From Periplaneta americana (lineage: Eukaryota > Arthropoda > Insecta > Blattodea > Blattidae): a stretch of 64,000 bases of DNA. Each line of letters starts with the position of its first letter. The stretch's first letter is position 1. Of this stretch, positions 46,580-56,752 are shown one piece after another. The translations under genes and the position numbers were made by a program. The stretch is from the NCBI RefSeq assembly GCF_040183065.1, contig NC_091131.1, positions 8,876,001 to 8,940,000 on the forward strand, read 5' to 3'. The notes under the pieces were generated by a model. It searched no databases. It had not been told where the DNA came from and worked only from the letters and a program-made list of their open reading frames with translations.

Positions 46580-47470
46580 ACGTCACATCCGTCTATTTAG
46601 TCAACAATCTAGTTCACTCCAGCTGAAAATGTAGTTTTGAGACACGGCTTCAGTAGTATCGAAAGGAGAGATTTGTTGATATGCTGCCTTAACTCCATTT
46701 TTTTTTAAAGATCCCCATCGGAAGTTTGAAGGTAATGACAACACTTTCTTAAGTCCAGCCCGAACTGCCAGAAATGAATTTAACATGCAGGCCTGTCCCA
46801 TAATATATTTCCAGGCTTGCCAACCGTCCCGTATTTCCCGGGACAGTCCCGATTTCGACCATTGCGTCCTGCGTCCCGAAATAATTTTCACATGCTTCAA
46901 AATGTCCCGATTTCATGGCGTAATAATAGACATTTAGAGGTGATTTTCATTTCCATCATATTGTTGGATTTAGTCTGGATTGGAAAATATTTCCGCACAG
47001 TCGCATACATGCTTCCAACATGTCACGAAGTGCAGAAGTGACTCTAGTACGCATGTTCAAGGCAGAAATTTAATTCTCGTTTATGTGTCGACAGAGTGAC
47101 GGGTGCAGTGATCATAATACACACGTTAGGGCAGGTTTGATCATAAGATACTGAATCATCTATCCTTTGTGCTCATCTTATGCCTGAGAAGATAAAAAGA
47201 TCTTATGCACTTGACTTCAGTATTATGCCCTATTTGTTCACTTGATGCATCGTTCATTTGTTTCGGCGGAGAAGTGGAAAAATTATACGACCACTTCTAT
47301 GATAGATATAGATATCAACGAGGACAACAATAAAGACTTATAAAATACCGTATCCCTTCTGGAGATAAATCACGTAAACGTCTCTGTGTTCTCTGAGAAG
47401 AGTGGCTGAAATCTTTTGTGTAGGTAGGTTAGGTTAGTTCCTGTTACGTTAAGTTAGGTTAATTTATTTT
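46580..47470. other. No gene recognised; possible hAT end
   Basis: 46815-46860 (CAACCGTCCCGTATTTCCCG and GGGACAGTCCC) resembles ends seen in hAT-like elements, but no partner end was found. The rest is unassigned intron. Confidence 0.4.
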
Positions 47471-47477
47471 ATTTTTA

Positions 47478-47713
47478 TTTTTAGTAGGTTATTTTACGAC
47501 GCTTTATCAACATCTAGGTTATTTAGCGTCTGAATGAGATGAAGGTGATAATGCCGGTGAAATGAGTCCGGGGTCCAACACTGAAAGTTACCCAGCATTT
47601 GCTCATATTGGGTTGAGGGAAAACCCGGGAAAAACCTCAACCAAGTAACTTTCCCCAACCGGTAATCGAACCCGGGCCAGACGCCAGACGCGCTAGGCGT
47701 TACTCCGTGGCAT
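47478..47713 (-). mobile_element. SINE, major family, antisense
   Basis: Reverse-complement copy: tail at 47478 (TTTTTAGTAGGTTATTTTAC), core GACACTGAAAGTTACCC-like and CTCAACCAAGTAACTT, box B antisense GTAATCGAACCCGGG. It is cut within the head near 47713 (TTACTCCGTGG). Confidence 0.93.
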
Positions 47714-48049
47714 ATGATGCAAACTAAGTTCATTAGACGTTCAAATAAACATTTTTCAGATTTATTTTCAATGAAGAATACCAGACATTCCGAAAGTTAT
47801 TTGCTTCCATAATAATGAAAGATACTCTCTCTCGAGCCAATACTGAAGAGAACCACGCATATGAATATTTACACCACACCGCCATTAAATATATGAAAAA
47901 GACCCAACCCCACTTGATTAATAACTATAAAAATATGTGATTTTTAATAATATTATCTTACGTAAGTTTTATAGCTTTCAGTAACATATACTATATATAC
48001 TATATGTGAAATATGGAAATCAAAATATAATTTAAGTTATTCTCGACAT

Positions 48050-48580
48050 CCACTTATATAACCCCAAAACGTTTCACTTTCATATCATCAATATAGCATT
48101 AATATGTATAATTAATGAAAAATAGTCACATCATGGCATTAACTACAATAATATTTCATTTCTAATGGTAATAATGTCATCAAACAACCTCAAGTTTTTT
48201 GTAGTTTTTAATATCCAATACACAGTTGTACCCAGAAAATTACACACCACAGAATCGAACCTGTAAATTATTTTTAGTAAGTTAAGTTTTTAATAACCAA
48301 TTTAATTTGAGCTCTAAATATGTCAGCATTCTTGCAGATCATGGCCTTCGTGTAATATTGTTTACTGTAGTGTGTGTTTTGTTTCATAATGAAATGCAAT
48401 TAGCTAATTCTCAAAACTGACGGCAGATGGATTTTGGAAAATAGGAAAATTATGTTGAAAAATTGACATGTCACTGAAAACTACTATTTTTCTGAAAAAC
48501 TTTGAGTTGCAAGCTTTAAAATGAGGGGTCATTTATTAAAATCCGTTCAGCCGTTTTCCCGTAATTTCCATTACCAGTTC

Positions 48581-48637
<57 letters not shown>
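48050..48637 (+). repeat. Dispersed ~600-bp repeat, copy 2, with (TA)n end
   Basis: Same repeat as 15440-16030, ending TTCCATTACCAGTTCAAATT and running straight into about 26 TA units (48584-48637). It lies just before the splice acceptor of the MADF gene. Array and repeat together end 60 bp from the acceptor. Confidence 0.85.
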
Positions 48638-48639
<2 letters not shown>

Positions 48640-48698
48640 ATTTATACTGTTTTTCAAGTTGTTTTGTATTGGATTTTGGTAAATTTTTGTAATTGCAG

Positions 48699-49124
48699 GA
48701 TCTGAAAACCGACCTAGAGGAAGTGTCTGATGGAGAGGGAAGTGTTCATATTGAACCTGAGGTGTGTTTACAATACTCATCACAGAACACGGTGAGAAGG
48801 CTTTCTCCATCAACACCACCTAGCTCCAAAAGGGCTAAAACCACAGGGATCAATGCAGTGAAAGAGGAAGTTACAAATCTCCAGTGCGTTATGAGCAACA
48901 GCAACGATTCAGACGAATTCCAACAATTTGCCAACCATATAGCGACTCAATTGAAACAGCTTCCACTCCAGAATGCATTGCTGTTGCAGGAAAAAATTCA
49001 GAGTCTGATTACACGTGAAAGAATTTCCTGCATGACGTCACCGCAAGCTCAAACTCCTTCTCGCACACAAGAGGTGTCCGTTGTGTATGTGTCACCACCA
49101 CCAACATCATCTGGTGACATGTGA
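48699..49124 (+). CDS. MADF-BESS protein, coding exon 2 (BESS motif)
   Basis: Last coding exon: begins at 48699 after TTGCAG and continues the frame of exon 1 without a split codon; stop TGA at 49122-49124. It adds 141 residues (123-263). A Ser/Pro-rich linker with a likely basic nuclear signal (SSKRAK) leads to VKEE, a possible sumoylation site. Then comes a BESS motif at about residues 194-227: DEFQQFANHIATQLKQLPLQ followed by NALLLQEKIQSLI, the D-x-x-F...LKxLP...KxxIxxL pattern used for protein-protein contacts. The C-terminus is Ser/Thr/Pro-rich. MADF plus BESS in one protein confirms the exon pairing. The 3' UTR runs within ~100 bp into a transposon. Confidence 0.87.
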   Translation, partial: DLKTDLEEVSDGEGSVHIEPEVCLQYSSQNTVRRLSPSTPPSSKRAKTTGINAVKEEVTNLQCVMSNSNDSDEFQQFANHIATQLKQLPLQNALLLQEKIQSLITRERISCMTSPQAQTPSRTQEVSVVYVSPPPTSSGDM

Positions 49125-49221
49125 ATTACAGAAAACAGAGACATTCTACTGGAGGCCATTGTCTCCATGAATAATACAAATGACTGTACACTGTATCCCA
49201 AAGTCATGTTGCGTTTTCAGA

Positions 49222-49959
49222 GGATTATATTTTTTGAGCGAATATAGGTATAAATATAATATTGGTGTCAGATGAAAATAAAATTCTCAAAGTTTTTTGT
49301 ATGTACGTTTGAGGCACTGAAGGAAACAAAAGACAGTAATAATCGAACAAATGCAACAATTTTCTGTGTTACAATTAATTATACGAGGTGGATGTTCAAA
49401 GAGAAGTGCAAAAAGCAATACCCCAGTTTGATGACAGTGTGATCTTTCACCGAGAAGGTCCTCCTCCTCATCATGCCAACATATTATGGATGTTCATAAT
49501 GAAAGAAGTAGATGGAAGCAATGGCCTCCACGATCGCCGGACATGACACTTTTGGACTCTAAACAAATGCTCTTCGGATGGCTTCTACCGTTTCATCATT
49601 TTTCGATGGCCTTCCAGTACGCTCTTTTTTTAATAGGCTTCTAGTCTCTTTTAACTGCCTATCCCAACGACGGATATTATTTTCGTGTGGTGGTTCTTCT
49701 CTAAATACGCGATGAAATTCACGTCGTACAAGGAGTCACAGATTGAAATTTTGTCAGCCACAAAACACATTGCACTTTTCTTTAGACATTAATCTTGTAT
49801 AATTAATTGTAACAATGAAAATTATTGCATTTGTTAGATTGTAATCGTCTTTTGTTTCCTTCAGTGTCTCAAACTTACAGACGAAAAATTTTGAGAGTTT
49901 TATTTTCATCTGGAACCAATATTACATTTCTACCGCTATTCATTAAAAAATATAACCCA
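49222..49959. mobile_element. IS630-type element with internally inverted coding pieces
   Basis: Long inverted ends (~170 bp): left from ~49222 with CACTGAAGGAAACAAAAGAC at 49307, right its near-complement to ~49959. Between them a catalytic piece lies on the plus strand (49390-49560) and an N-terminal piece on the minus strand (49560-49790). The same terminal sequence borders the fragment at 21353-21440. Confidence 0.85.
49390..49790. pseudogene. Scrambled IS630 transposase: catalytic (+) and HTH (-) pieces
   Basis: Plus strand 49395-49560: EVQKAIPQFDDSVIFHREGP then PPHHANILW, the remains of the QQDGAPPH region, followed by a CGCCGGACATGAC word equivalent to SPDMT. Minus strand 49790-49560: LLVRREFHRVFREEPPHENN, RRWDRQLKETRSLLKKERTG, NDETVEAIRRAFV and a stop, the DUF4817-like N-terminus. 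In a normal transposase both pieces share one strand, so an internal inversion or a joining of inverted arms has occurred. Confidence 0.8.
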
Positions 49960-50260
49960 ATGTATTTAAATCTTAGAACATAAAGACAAACTGTGTACGA
50001 GAAATTAAGAAATTACTATGAAATTATTTTTTATTCTTTTATAGTACCGGTATATAATAAATTAATAGTTATTATTTTACTGTATTTAATAAACTGTCTT
50101 TGTAAATTTTATGTTATACTCGTATTATTGGCTTAGACAACACTGTACACGAGCCTGGCTCTTACGGAAGTGGCGAGAAACATTTCTGTTTTATAATTTT
50201 AATTTGTACTCACTTTACTAGCTAAATAAATAAAATAAATTATCTGTTTACCTTCTGATG
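49960..50260. other. No gene recognised
   Basis: 300 bases of AT-rich spacer. Confidence 0.5.
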
Positions 50261-50262
50261 TA

Positions 50263-51818
50263 CACTCAGGGACAAAAAAAACCGGACACTTTAATATTTG
50301 CTGGTATTTTGCAAAACATTATCTTTTCATTCAATATTATGGTAGCCATCTGTCGTTATGGAGACGTGTATACATTGTTGATTGTTTTTTGTTTTATAAA
50401 CAAGCCATTATAACCAAATATTCCAATTTTGCTTTCGGAGTCTCAGCTATAACAATTTTGTCTCAACCATTTTATGCTTCATTATCGTTATCATTCGTTA
50501 TTTCTTCATTTTTACATTTTCTGAGTTTAAGTGGGGTTGTAACATTTGTCTTAAAACAAGATGCGACCTGAAGATGTGGCTCGAGCTGTAGCCCTTTACG
50601 ATGATGGATGCAGTGTACGTTGCATTGCAAATGTTATGAATATGGCTAGAAGCACCACCCATGATGCCATAAAACGGTATAGAGAGACACTAGAATATAC
50701 CAGAAGACCAGGTTCGGGTCGTCCAAGAGCTACAAATCCAAATGAAGACAGGTATATGGCGTAGAGAGTTCTTAGGGAGCGCAACCTGCCAGCTACTAGT
50801 GTAGCCCAGCAATTTGTTAACATGCATGGACGCCCAATTTCGGCCAAAACAGTTAGAAGGACGTTGAAAGCAAGTGGACTGATATCAAGTAGACCTGCAA
50901 CTGGTCCCAGACTTCTCAGGATGCATCGAGTTGAACGACTGCGTTTTGCAAATGATCACAGGGATTGGAGAAATGGACAGTGGAGCTGTGTTCTGTTCAC
51001 CGATGAGTCCCGTTTCAATCTGTGCTCACCTGATGGACGTGAAAGAGTTTGGAGAAGGAGGGGAGAACGATTTTCACAGTGTTGCATTTCCGAAAATGTG
51101 CCGTATGGAGGTGATGGAGTGATGGTTTGGGCAGGAGTGTGTACGGATGCTCGTACAGAGTTGGTTTTTGTTGAAAATGGAAGACTAACAGTTGATAGGT
51201 ATATAAATGAATGTTTGGCTGATCATGTTGTACCATTTGGCCAATTTGTAGGCGATAACTTTGTTTTAATGCATGATAATGCACGGCCGCATATTGCCCA
51301 CGCGGTCGGAGATTATCTCCAAGAAGTGGGAATCCATGTTCTTCCATGGCCAGCAAGGAGTCCAGACATGAATCCAATTGAACACGTGTGGGACATGCTG
51401 GGACGGCGTGTTAAGAATAGATGACCGAGACCAGAATCGTTACAAGAGTTGAGGCGAGCACTTGGCGAAGAATGGGAACTTATTCCTCAAGAAGACATTG
51501 CTAACCAAATTGAGAGCATGCCAAGACGTATGGATGCAGTTATTCAAGCCAGAGGGGGTAATACCCGTTACTAAAAAGTATTTTTTAATGTTTAAGGCAC
51601 CATAAAATGAAAAAAACAGTTAGACCAAACGATGCCATAGTTATACGCCCTTTGTAATTTTTTGTAAATTTTCTCATCAGAGATTTTTTTTTCAAATGTT
51701 GTCGTATAAGGTGCTAAATGAAACATTATTTTGTTTAAATGGGTTTTGTTTCATTTTCAAATAATTGGCAACAAAATACAAGCAAATATAGAAGTGTCCG
51801 GTTTTTTTGTCCCTGAGT

Positions 51819-51819
<1 letters not shown>
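50263..51819 (+). mobile_element. Tc1 transposon, 1557 bp, nearly intact
   Basis: Inverted ends beginning CACTCAGGGACAAAAAAA then CCGGACACTT, about 45 bp with one indel, flanked by TA on both sides (50261-50262, 51820-51821). The ends and the transposase order are complete. The right end abuts an (ATT)n array at 51822-51875. Confidence 0.95.
50561..51574 (+). pseudogene. Tc1 transposase (DD34E) with two in-frame stops
   Basis: 337 codons plus the terminal TAA, with no frameshift: only TAG at 50762 and TGA at 51422 break it. Helix-turn-helix: MRPEDVARAVALYDDG, CSVRCIANVMNMARSTTHDA, IKRYRETLEYTRRPGSGRPR. Catalytic triad: D148 (LFTDESRFNL), D239 (LMHDNARPHIAH) and E274 (NPIEHVWDMLGRR), with exactly 34 residues between the last two. 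The TGA sits where CGA (Arg) would be expected (KNR*PRPES). The protein ends IQARGGNTRY. It is inactive as read, but decay is minimal, so the family was active recently. Confidence 0.95.

Positions 51820-51821
<2 letters not shown>

Positions 51822-51875
<54 letters not shown>
51822..51875. repeat. (ATT)n microsatellite
   Basis: About 18 ATT units immediately after the TA of the Tc1 insertion. Confidence 0.95.
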
Positions 51876-51876
<1 letters not shown>

Positions 51877-52256
51877 AGTATGGCATTGTAATTTTACCCT
51901 CTTTTGTGATATCTGGTATTAGTTGGCAACACTGAAGAGACGGCCAAATTAGCCTTTTAGGAACTGCTCTTTCGTGATTCTCACTATACCTGGGGCCTGT
52001 TTCACAATGTTTACAAGCTTTGTAATTTGTAAACTTTGCTTGTAGATTGTAAACTTCTGTTTCACAATCTTTGTTTGTAATGTTGAACTTTACAAAGGAA
52101 ATAAAATCTTTACAAATTAAATTTTGCTCACTTTACAAGCATTCTGTTTCACAATGAAGGGTAATTTTACAAACGTGTAAACTTTACTTGTAAAGTTAGC
52201 ACATTTTTCTACAATAGCTCTGAGATGTGTAAAGTTTGATATTGCAACAAATTCTG

Positions 52257-53470
52257 AATAAATACAATAAAGATATATTTATTAAATTAATTTTTGAGTA
52301 ACTGGGTAATATTAAGAATTAAACTAGAGCAGTTTTTATGTTAATAAGTAGTTCTAATGACTCAGACGAAGATATTGAATTTAGGCCTAATCAAACAAAG
52401 ACATACGTAAAATTTTCCGGCCAAGAATTAATAATACGTTCGTATCATTGCATGAATTTAATGAAAGGTTTCGAATGAGTCCCGCGCTATACTTCAGAAT
52501 ACCGCATGAGTATTTATATACGAAGACTGTATTTAATAAATAATCGCACTTAAAAAAGAAGTTCCCTGCACCAAAAATAAATTAATTCAATAATAGAATA
52601 ACGACACTGAAGTCGTTTCGAGTCCCGTTTCGCTGGAATCTCTCCTCCAAGATATGGGACATCACATCCAACATGGAAAAGTGGTGCCCTAACCTCAAAG
52701 CGAGAACTGTATTGTTTTGCATTGGTTTAATATAAGCTGTCAGTTCCGTGCGTTAGTAGATAAGCACGGAATTTCTAAGTTATGTGTGCAAAAGTGCCCA
52801 TAGGGTAATTGATGTTGTTAAAAGAGTTAAATTCGAGTCAGGTTTTTGATAATAAATACAATAAATAAATACTTATTAAATTGATTTTTGAGTAAGTGGA
52901 TAATATTAAGAATTAAACTAAAGCAGTTTTGATGTTATTAAGGAGTTCAGACGAAGATACTGAATTTAGGCCTAATCAAACGAAGACGTATACGTAAAAT
53001 TCTCCGGGCAAGTATTATTAATATCACGTTCGTATCATTGTATAAATTTAATGAAAGGTTTCGAATGAGTTCCGCGCTTTACTTCAGAATACCGCGTAAA
53101 TATGTATATACGAAGACTGTATTTAATAAGTACTCGCACTTGATAAAAAAGTTCCCTGCACCAAAAATAAATACCGTAATTCAATAATGCAATAGCGACA
53201 TTACTTACGCGGTATTCTGAAGTCGTTTCGAGTCCCGTTTCGCTGGAATCTCTCCTACAAGATATAGGACATCATATCCAACATCCAAAAGAGAAAAGTG
53301 ATGCCCTAGCCCCTAACCTCAAAGCGAGAATTGTATCGTTTTGCATTGGATGCATACTAGCTGTCAGTTCCGTGGGTTAGCAGATAAGCACGGAATTTCT
53401 AAGATATCAGTGTGCTAAAGTGCCCACAGGGTAGTTGATGTTGTTAAAAGAGTTAAATTCTTGGCAGGTT
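52257..53470. repeat. Direct tandem duplication, ~594-bp period
   Basis: 52257-~52850 and ~52850-53470 are two copies in the same direction. Both contain AGGCCTAATCAAAC, GTCGTTTCGAGTCCCGTTTC and TGATGTTGTTAAAAGAGTTA. Substitutions and small indels show the duplication is old. Confidence 0.88.
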
Positions 53471-53790
53471 TTTGATCACCAAAATATTATTTACTATAGC
53501 ACAGAATTTTTATGCTGCTGATGGGATCACTAGTGTTTGTGAGGTTATGGATGCAACATTAATAAATACTGATGGATCAACACAAAAAATTAACCTGATT
53601 TTGTGGTTAGATATCGTAATTATTTTATCAATTGCATATTTGTACGTGGACCAAATCTGTTATTTACTTATTTGACTGAATTTTGTGCTAACTTTGCTCA
53701 TTTAAGTAATACTGTAGACGTATTGGTATTCTCGACCAATCACAAAAACATGAAACTCCATTGTCGCCAATATATAAAAATCTAAATACT
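52600..53790 (+). pseudogene. PIF/Harbinger transposase relic
   Basis: Pieces in order: HGISKLCVQK and AHRVIDVVKRVKF (the HGISKSSVxRAVHRVVD helix-turn-helix-like block, present in both tandem copies), then NFYAADGITSVCEVMDATLI (first catalytic Asp, VxDxTxI motif) near 53500. After a frameshift comes VRYRNYFINCIFVRGPNLLF, matching RxxxYSINxxxVCGPNLxF. Downstream catalytic parts are lost. Stops and frame changes are frequent. The separate open frames at 53472-53675 and 53603-53785 are parts of this relic. Confidence 0.8.
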
Positions 53791-54092
53791 TTGAATTATT
53801 TTTAACAATACTTTACATTTTCTGTTGGTGAAATATGAATCAGCAAGCTTAGAATAATCTATTTTAGTACAAAATATAAACATATGTATCGACAGTAGTA
53901 AAAATACAGCGACTTTAGCTCTGCTCCTTAGCGATTTTAGTAAACTGTCGTTGGCGATACTGTGTAACCAATAATGCGTATTTGTAAATTTCTTTAGCTG
54001 ATTTTGTAAAGTTCATCAGACTTTACAAACTAATAAAATAGCATTGTGAAACACAATTTACAAGCATTTGTAATCTTTTACTTGTTATTTGT

Positions 54093-54196
54093 AAATCAAG
54101 ATTTCAGGTATAACTCCCTGTAAAGTTGATTTGAATAATTTCGAGGGAAATTATTCAAATCAACTTTACAGGGAGTTATACCTGAAATCTTGATTT
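54093..54196. repeat. Perfect 49-bp inverted repeat
   Basis: 54093-54141 and 54148-54196 are exact reverse complements over 49 bases, separated only by CGAGGG. Each arm includes CAACTTTACAGGGAGTTATA (or its complement). It would form a near-perfect hairpin. Confidence 0.97.
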
Positions 54197-54438
54197 GCAT
54201 AATACACGTCACTGTTCGTTAACAGAAAGCCACAATTTAAGTCACACGGAGTTAGTGTGCACTCGAAGTTGGTTGCTTGACGGTTGTCAGCCCACTTTGA
54301 GGTCTGTGGATATAGAGGGGAAAAATTGGATCGGTGTCGGTTAGAGTTCCCGAGTAGCTCAGTGGTAGAGCGTTGGTACGTTAAGCCAAAGGCCCCGGGT
54401 TCGATACCCGGCTCCGGAACAATTTTTCCCTCGAAATT
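54095..54438. mobile_element. tRNA-like foldback element, family 2, copy 1
   Basis: Inserted in the Harbinger right end, with near-duplicates GTTATTTGTAA (54084-54094) and GTTAATTTGTAA (54439-54450) at its edges. Order: inverted tail, CGAGGG, direct tail, ~150-bp unique segment, then a tRNA-like cloverleaf and the AATTTTTCCCTCGAAATT box. The unique segment contains GGATCGGTGTCGGTTAGAG just before the tRNA-like part; family 1 has the comparable CGGCGTCGGGGTT at that place. Confidence 0.8.
54348..54418 (+). other. tRNA-like cloverleaf, family 2
   Basis: Acceptor TCCCGAG/CTCCGGA (6/7), D stem GCTC/GAGC with loop AGTGGTA, anticodon stem TTGGT/GCCAA with loop ACGTTAA, T arm CCGGG-TTCGATA-CCCGG. 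C at position 33 argues against a functional tRNA. The loop starts ACGT as in family 1, and both begin TCC and end GGA, so the two families probably share an origin. Confidence 0.8.
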
Positions 54439-54479
54439 GTTAATTTGTAATTTGTAAGGATTGTGAAACGGGCTCCTGG

Positions 54480-54760
54480 TATTCCGTGCAAATGGTGCAG
54501 GGTTCTGAAGCTATCACCACTTGCCAAATAGCGCAATATTATTTCCAACTTAGTTCTGGTGGGCATGGCCATTCTCTTTACGAAGAGAAGCCTCTGTCAT
54601 AGAAGCTCGTCAAACTTCTCATGGCAATTCTGAGACGTTTCCTGTACTCTTCAGGATCTTCTTCAGCTAATTCTTTCAACAAGGTATTAGCTGTGCCGTG
54701 CAAATTTCTTCCACGAATCCATTTCTTGATCCATATTCTTTCCCCCCACCCTTATTTTCA
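54480..54760 (-). pseudogene. PIF/Harbinger N-terminal fragment
   Basis: Minus-strand reading: RIWIKKWIRGRNLHGTANTL, LKELAEEDPEEYRKRLRI, then in other frames MPTRTKLEIILRYLASGDSF and RTLHHLHGIP. This is the N-terminal order of PIF/Harbinger nucleases. The sequence breaks exactly at the CCTGG edge of the neighbouring Harbinger element, so that element probably inserted into this older one. Confidence 0.8.
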
Positions 54761-54769
54761 AAGAATATT

Positions 54770-55030
54770 TTGTAATTTATAAAGTAACAAGGTGCCAGTT
54801 AGCTGCACATATATTGGTGACATCTTCAGTTTCAACAAACTAATGCCAATTCACCATTGATTTATATGATTACAATCATATTAACTGTAATTGAATACAA
54901 ACTCCACTACGAAGCATAGAACATTCAACGCGCGCTTTTTACATGCCAAGCATGGTTTCAACGTGTGGTCTCAAGTTTAGAGGATTCAAGCACTTGACTC
55001 CTGTAAACTATGCCCGTCTGAACCAGGCCT
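54770..55030. other. No gene recognised
   Basis: A short spacer between two transposon relics. Confidence 0.4.
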
Positions 55031-55034
55031 TAGA

Positions 55035-55343
55035 GCAGCGGTGACCAAACTGGGTATCGTGATTACATCGCGTAATCAAAGACATTCATACTAGTAAGGG
55101 GAGTTTCCTGTACATTGCTCTCTGTCTCGCTCACGTACTGAAGGTAAGCAGTGTCGGTACCATGTCGCTCTACAAACCCTCTGTCTCTAGGAGGAACAGA
55201 AGGTTTCGTGCAGAATGGGAAGAGGAATTTATTCGCTGTTCTGTGGGAGAAAATGTAATATGTTGCTTTGCTCAACGGTTCAATTAGAAGTAGTATATAG
55301 AAGCGACATTACAGAACATTACGCTGAATACACAGGCATAACA

Positions 55344-55345
<2 letters not shown>
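55035..55345 (+). pseudogene. hAT relic with BED-finger N-terminus (GTF2IRD2/ZBED-like)
   Basis: Begins with a hAT-like end CAGCGGTGACCAAACTGGG. An ATG at 55162 opens MSLYKPSVSRRNRRFRAEWE then EEFIRCSVGENVICC. After a frameshift LLCSTVQLEV and ITEHYAEYTG follow. This matches the N-terminus of GTF2IRD2/ZBED-like hAT proteins, where GKPxCLxC...HYxxxH forms the finger. The copy stops at an (ATT)n array (55347-55400). Confidence 0.65.
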
Positions 55346-55346
<1 letters not shown>

Positions 55347-55393
<47 letters not shown>

Positions 55394-55400
55394 TATTATT
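55347..55400. repeat. (ATT)n microsatellite
   Basis: About 16 ATT units with one interruption. Confidence 0.95.
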
Positions 55401-55477
55401 ATCTATCAGCAAGTGTTACCATAATTCTTATATACGTGCCTCAATATATAAGCCTACATCTTCCCTTGAATGATAAA

Positions 55478-56020
55478 TCTTTTATACATCTTGATTACAC
55501 AACACGACACAACAACACAAACAAACAAATACAACCACACAGGCGTATACAAACTCAAATATAACACCTGCAACAACTTCTACATAGGACAGACAGGCAG
55601 ATCATTTCAAACACGTTACAAAGAACACATCACAGCCATAACAAAATTACAAAACATTTCCACATATGCAGAACACATCACAAATGCCAACCACACCTAC
55701 AGAGACATCAACACAGACATGGAAATACTGCACTTCCAACCAAAAAGCCAGAAACTCAACACACTAGAACAATATGAAATATACAGACACACGAAAACAC
55801 ACCCCAATGAAATTCTCAACACACAACTCAATTTCAGAACACACACTCTTTGACTCCACATTACACTACACAAACACACTCCCACAGGAAACAAAACAAA
55901 AGGCGCCAAGACCAGCGACGACTAGTTCTGAAGAAGACCAATAACAGGTCGAAACATGTAAACCAGGTACGATAGAATTTAACACAAGAAAGTCATATAA
56001 TACATATTTCGAAACATATT
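55478..56020 (+). mobile_element. Penelope-like element, 5'-truncated copy
   Basis: A 127-codon open frame (55470-55853) covers the GIY-YIG endonuclease: HTGVYKLKYNTCNNFYIGQT, GRSFQTRYKEHITAITK, AEHITNANHTYRDINTD, YEIYRHTKTHPNEIL. Its 5' edge TTTATACATCTTGATTACAC is the inverse of the family's 3' tail (compare 34177-34197), a pseudo-LTR-like feature known for Penelope-like elements. 3' region: GTTCTGAAGAAGACCAATAA then CAGGTCGAAACATG. The reverse transcriptase is missing. Confidence 0.88.
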
Positions 56021-56744
56021 ATTGTTATATCTCATAACAGCCCAGTGAATTACAGTAAATTTTCCATAGTACAATAGTTACAGTGACTAAAATGGAGTAG
56101 CATCAACAAACTCTATTCTCTGGGTTATTTAGGACTAGTGACGTAAATATCTATAATTACCCATTCTCTTGTAATGCGCCTACTAACCTTGTAGCCCACT
56201 ATAATACATATAATTATGTACTATACTGGAGTTCTCCAAAATTTACACGATGCATAGTTAAATTCAAGGTAACGAGAATCAATTTCCAAAACATGTGAAC
56301 AGCGGAGAAATTATTCTGCCTGCAGTTCCCATGGTGATCACGATATTTGTTTTCTTTCTTCGGACATTTTCAGCCGGAAACATGTTCCAATAGATTCAAG
56401 AGATAAACAACAGCTTGACCTGGAATTTCTCCGTTATTTTCTTCTTGGAATAGCCGAAATACTTAACAGATGTACTGCTGAAATTGACGAACCAATGGTA
56501 GCCTCTTACAAAGTGAAACAATACTTTCACAGCTGACGTTTTCAGAAACATAGATAGAAGATATTTGTGATTTCTACATGGAATTTAAAATTCTGCAGTT
56601 CAGGAATGTTGGCGAACTGAGCAGTGTCGGAAGGTAGCGTCGTGAGTGAGAACTCTTACGAATGTGATACTTCGTCTACGTCCTTAAAGTAAGTAACTCG
56701 TACTTTAACACAATCTGGAATGTTATAATGTAGTAGCCTATAAC
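56021..56744. other. No gene recognised
   Basis: AT-rich DNA without recognisable motifs. Confidence 0.5.
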
Positions 56745-56752
56745 ATAATTAA

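Larger units (their letters stand above)
51994..54474 (+). mobile_element. PIF/Harbinger element with internal tandem duplication
   Basis: Inverted ends GGCCTGTTTCACAATGTTTA and, from the right, AGCCCGTTTCACAATCCTTA. CCTGG occurs at both edges (51989-51993 and 54475-54479). Subterminal TTTACAAA words are abundant on both sides. A Harbinger-type transposase relic lies at 52600-53790, and a tRNA-like foldback is inserted near the right end (54095-54438). Confidence 0.82.

Noticed and set aside
47421..47465. Interstitial telomeric TTAGG repeat
   Set aside because: Only two or three imperfect TTAGG/TAGGTT units; too short.
51692..51922. Asn- or Ile-rich open frames
   Set aside because: Translation of the (ATT)n array in alternative frames.
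54348..54418. tRNA gene
   Set aside because: Same reason: C33, acceptor mismatch, and membership in a repeated foldback family.
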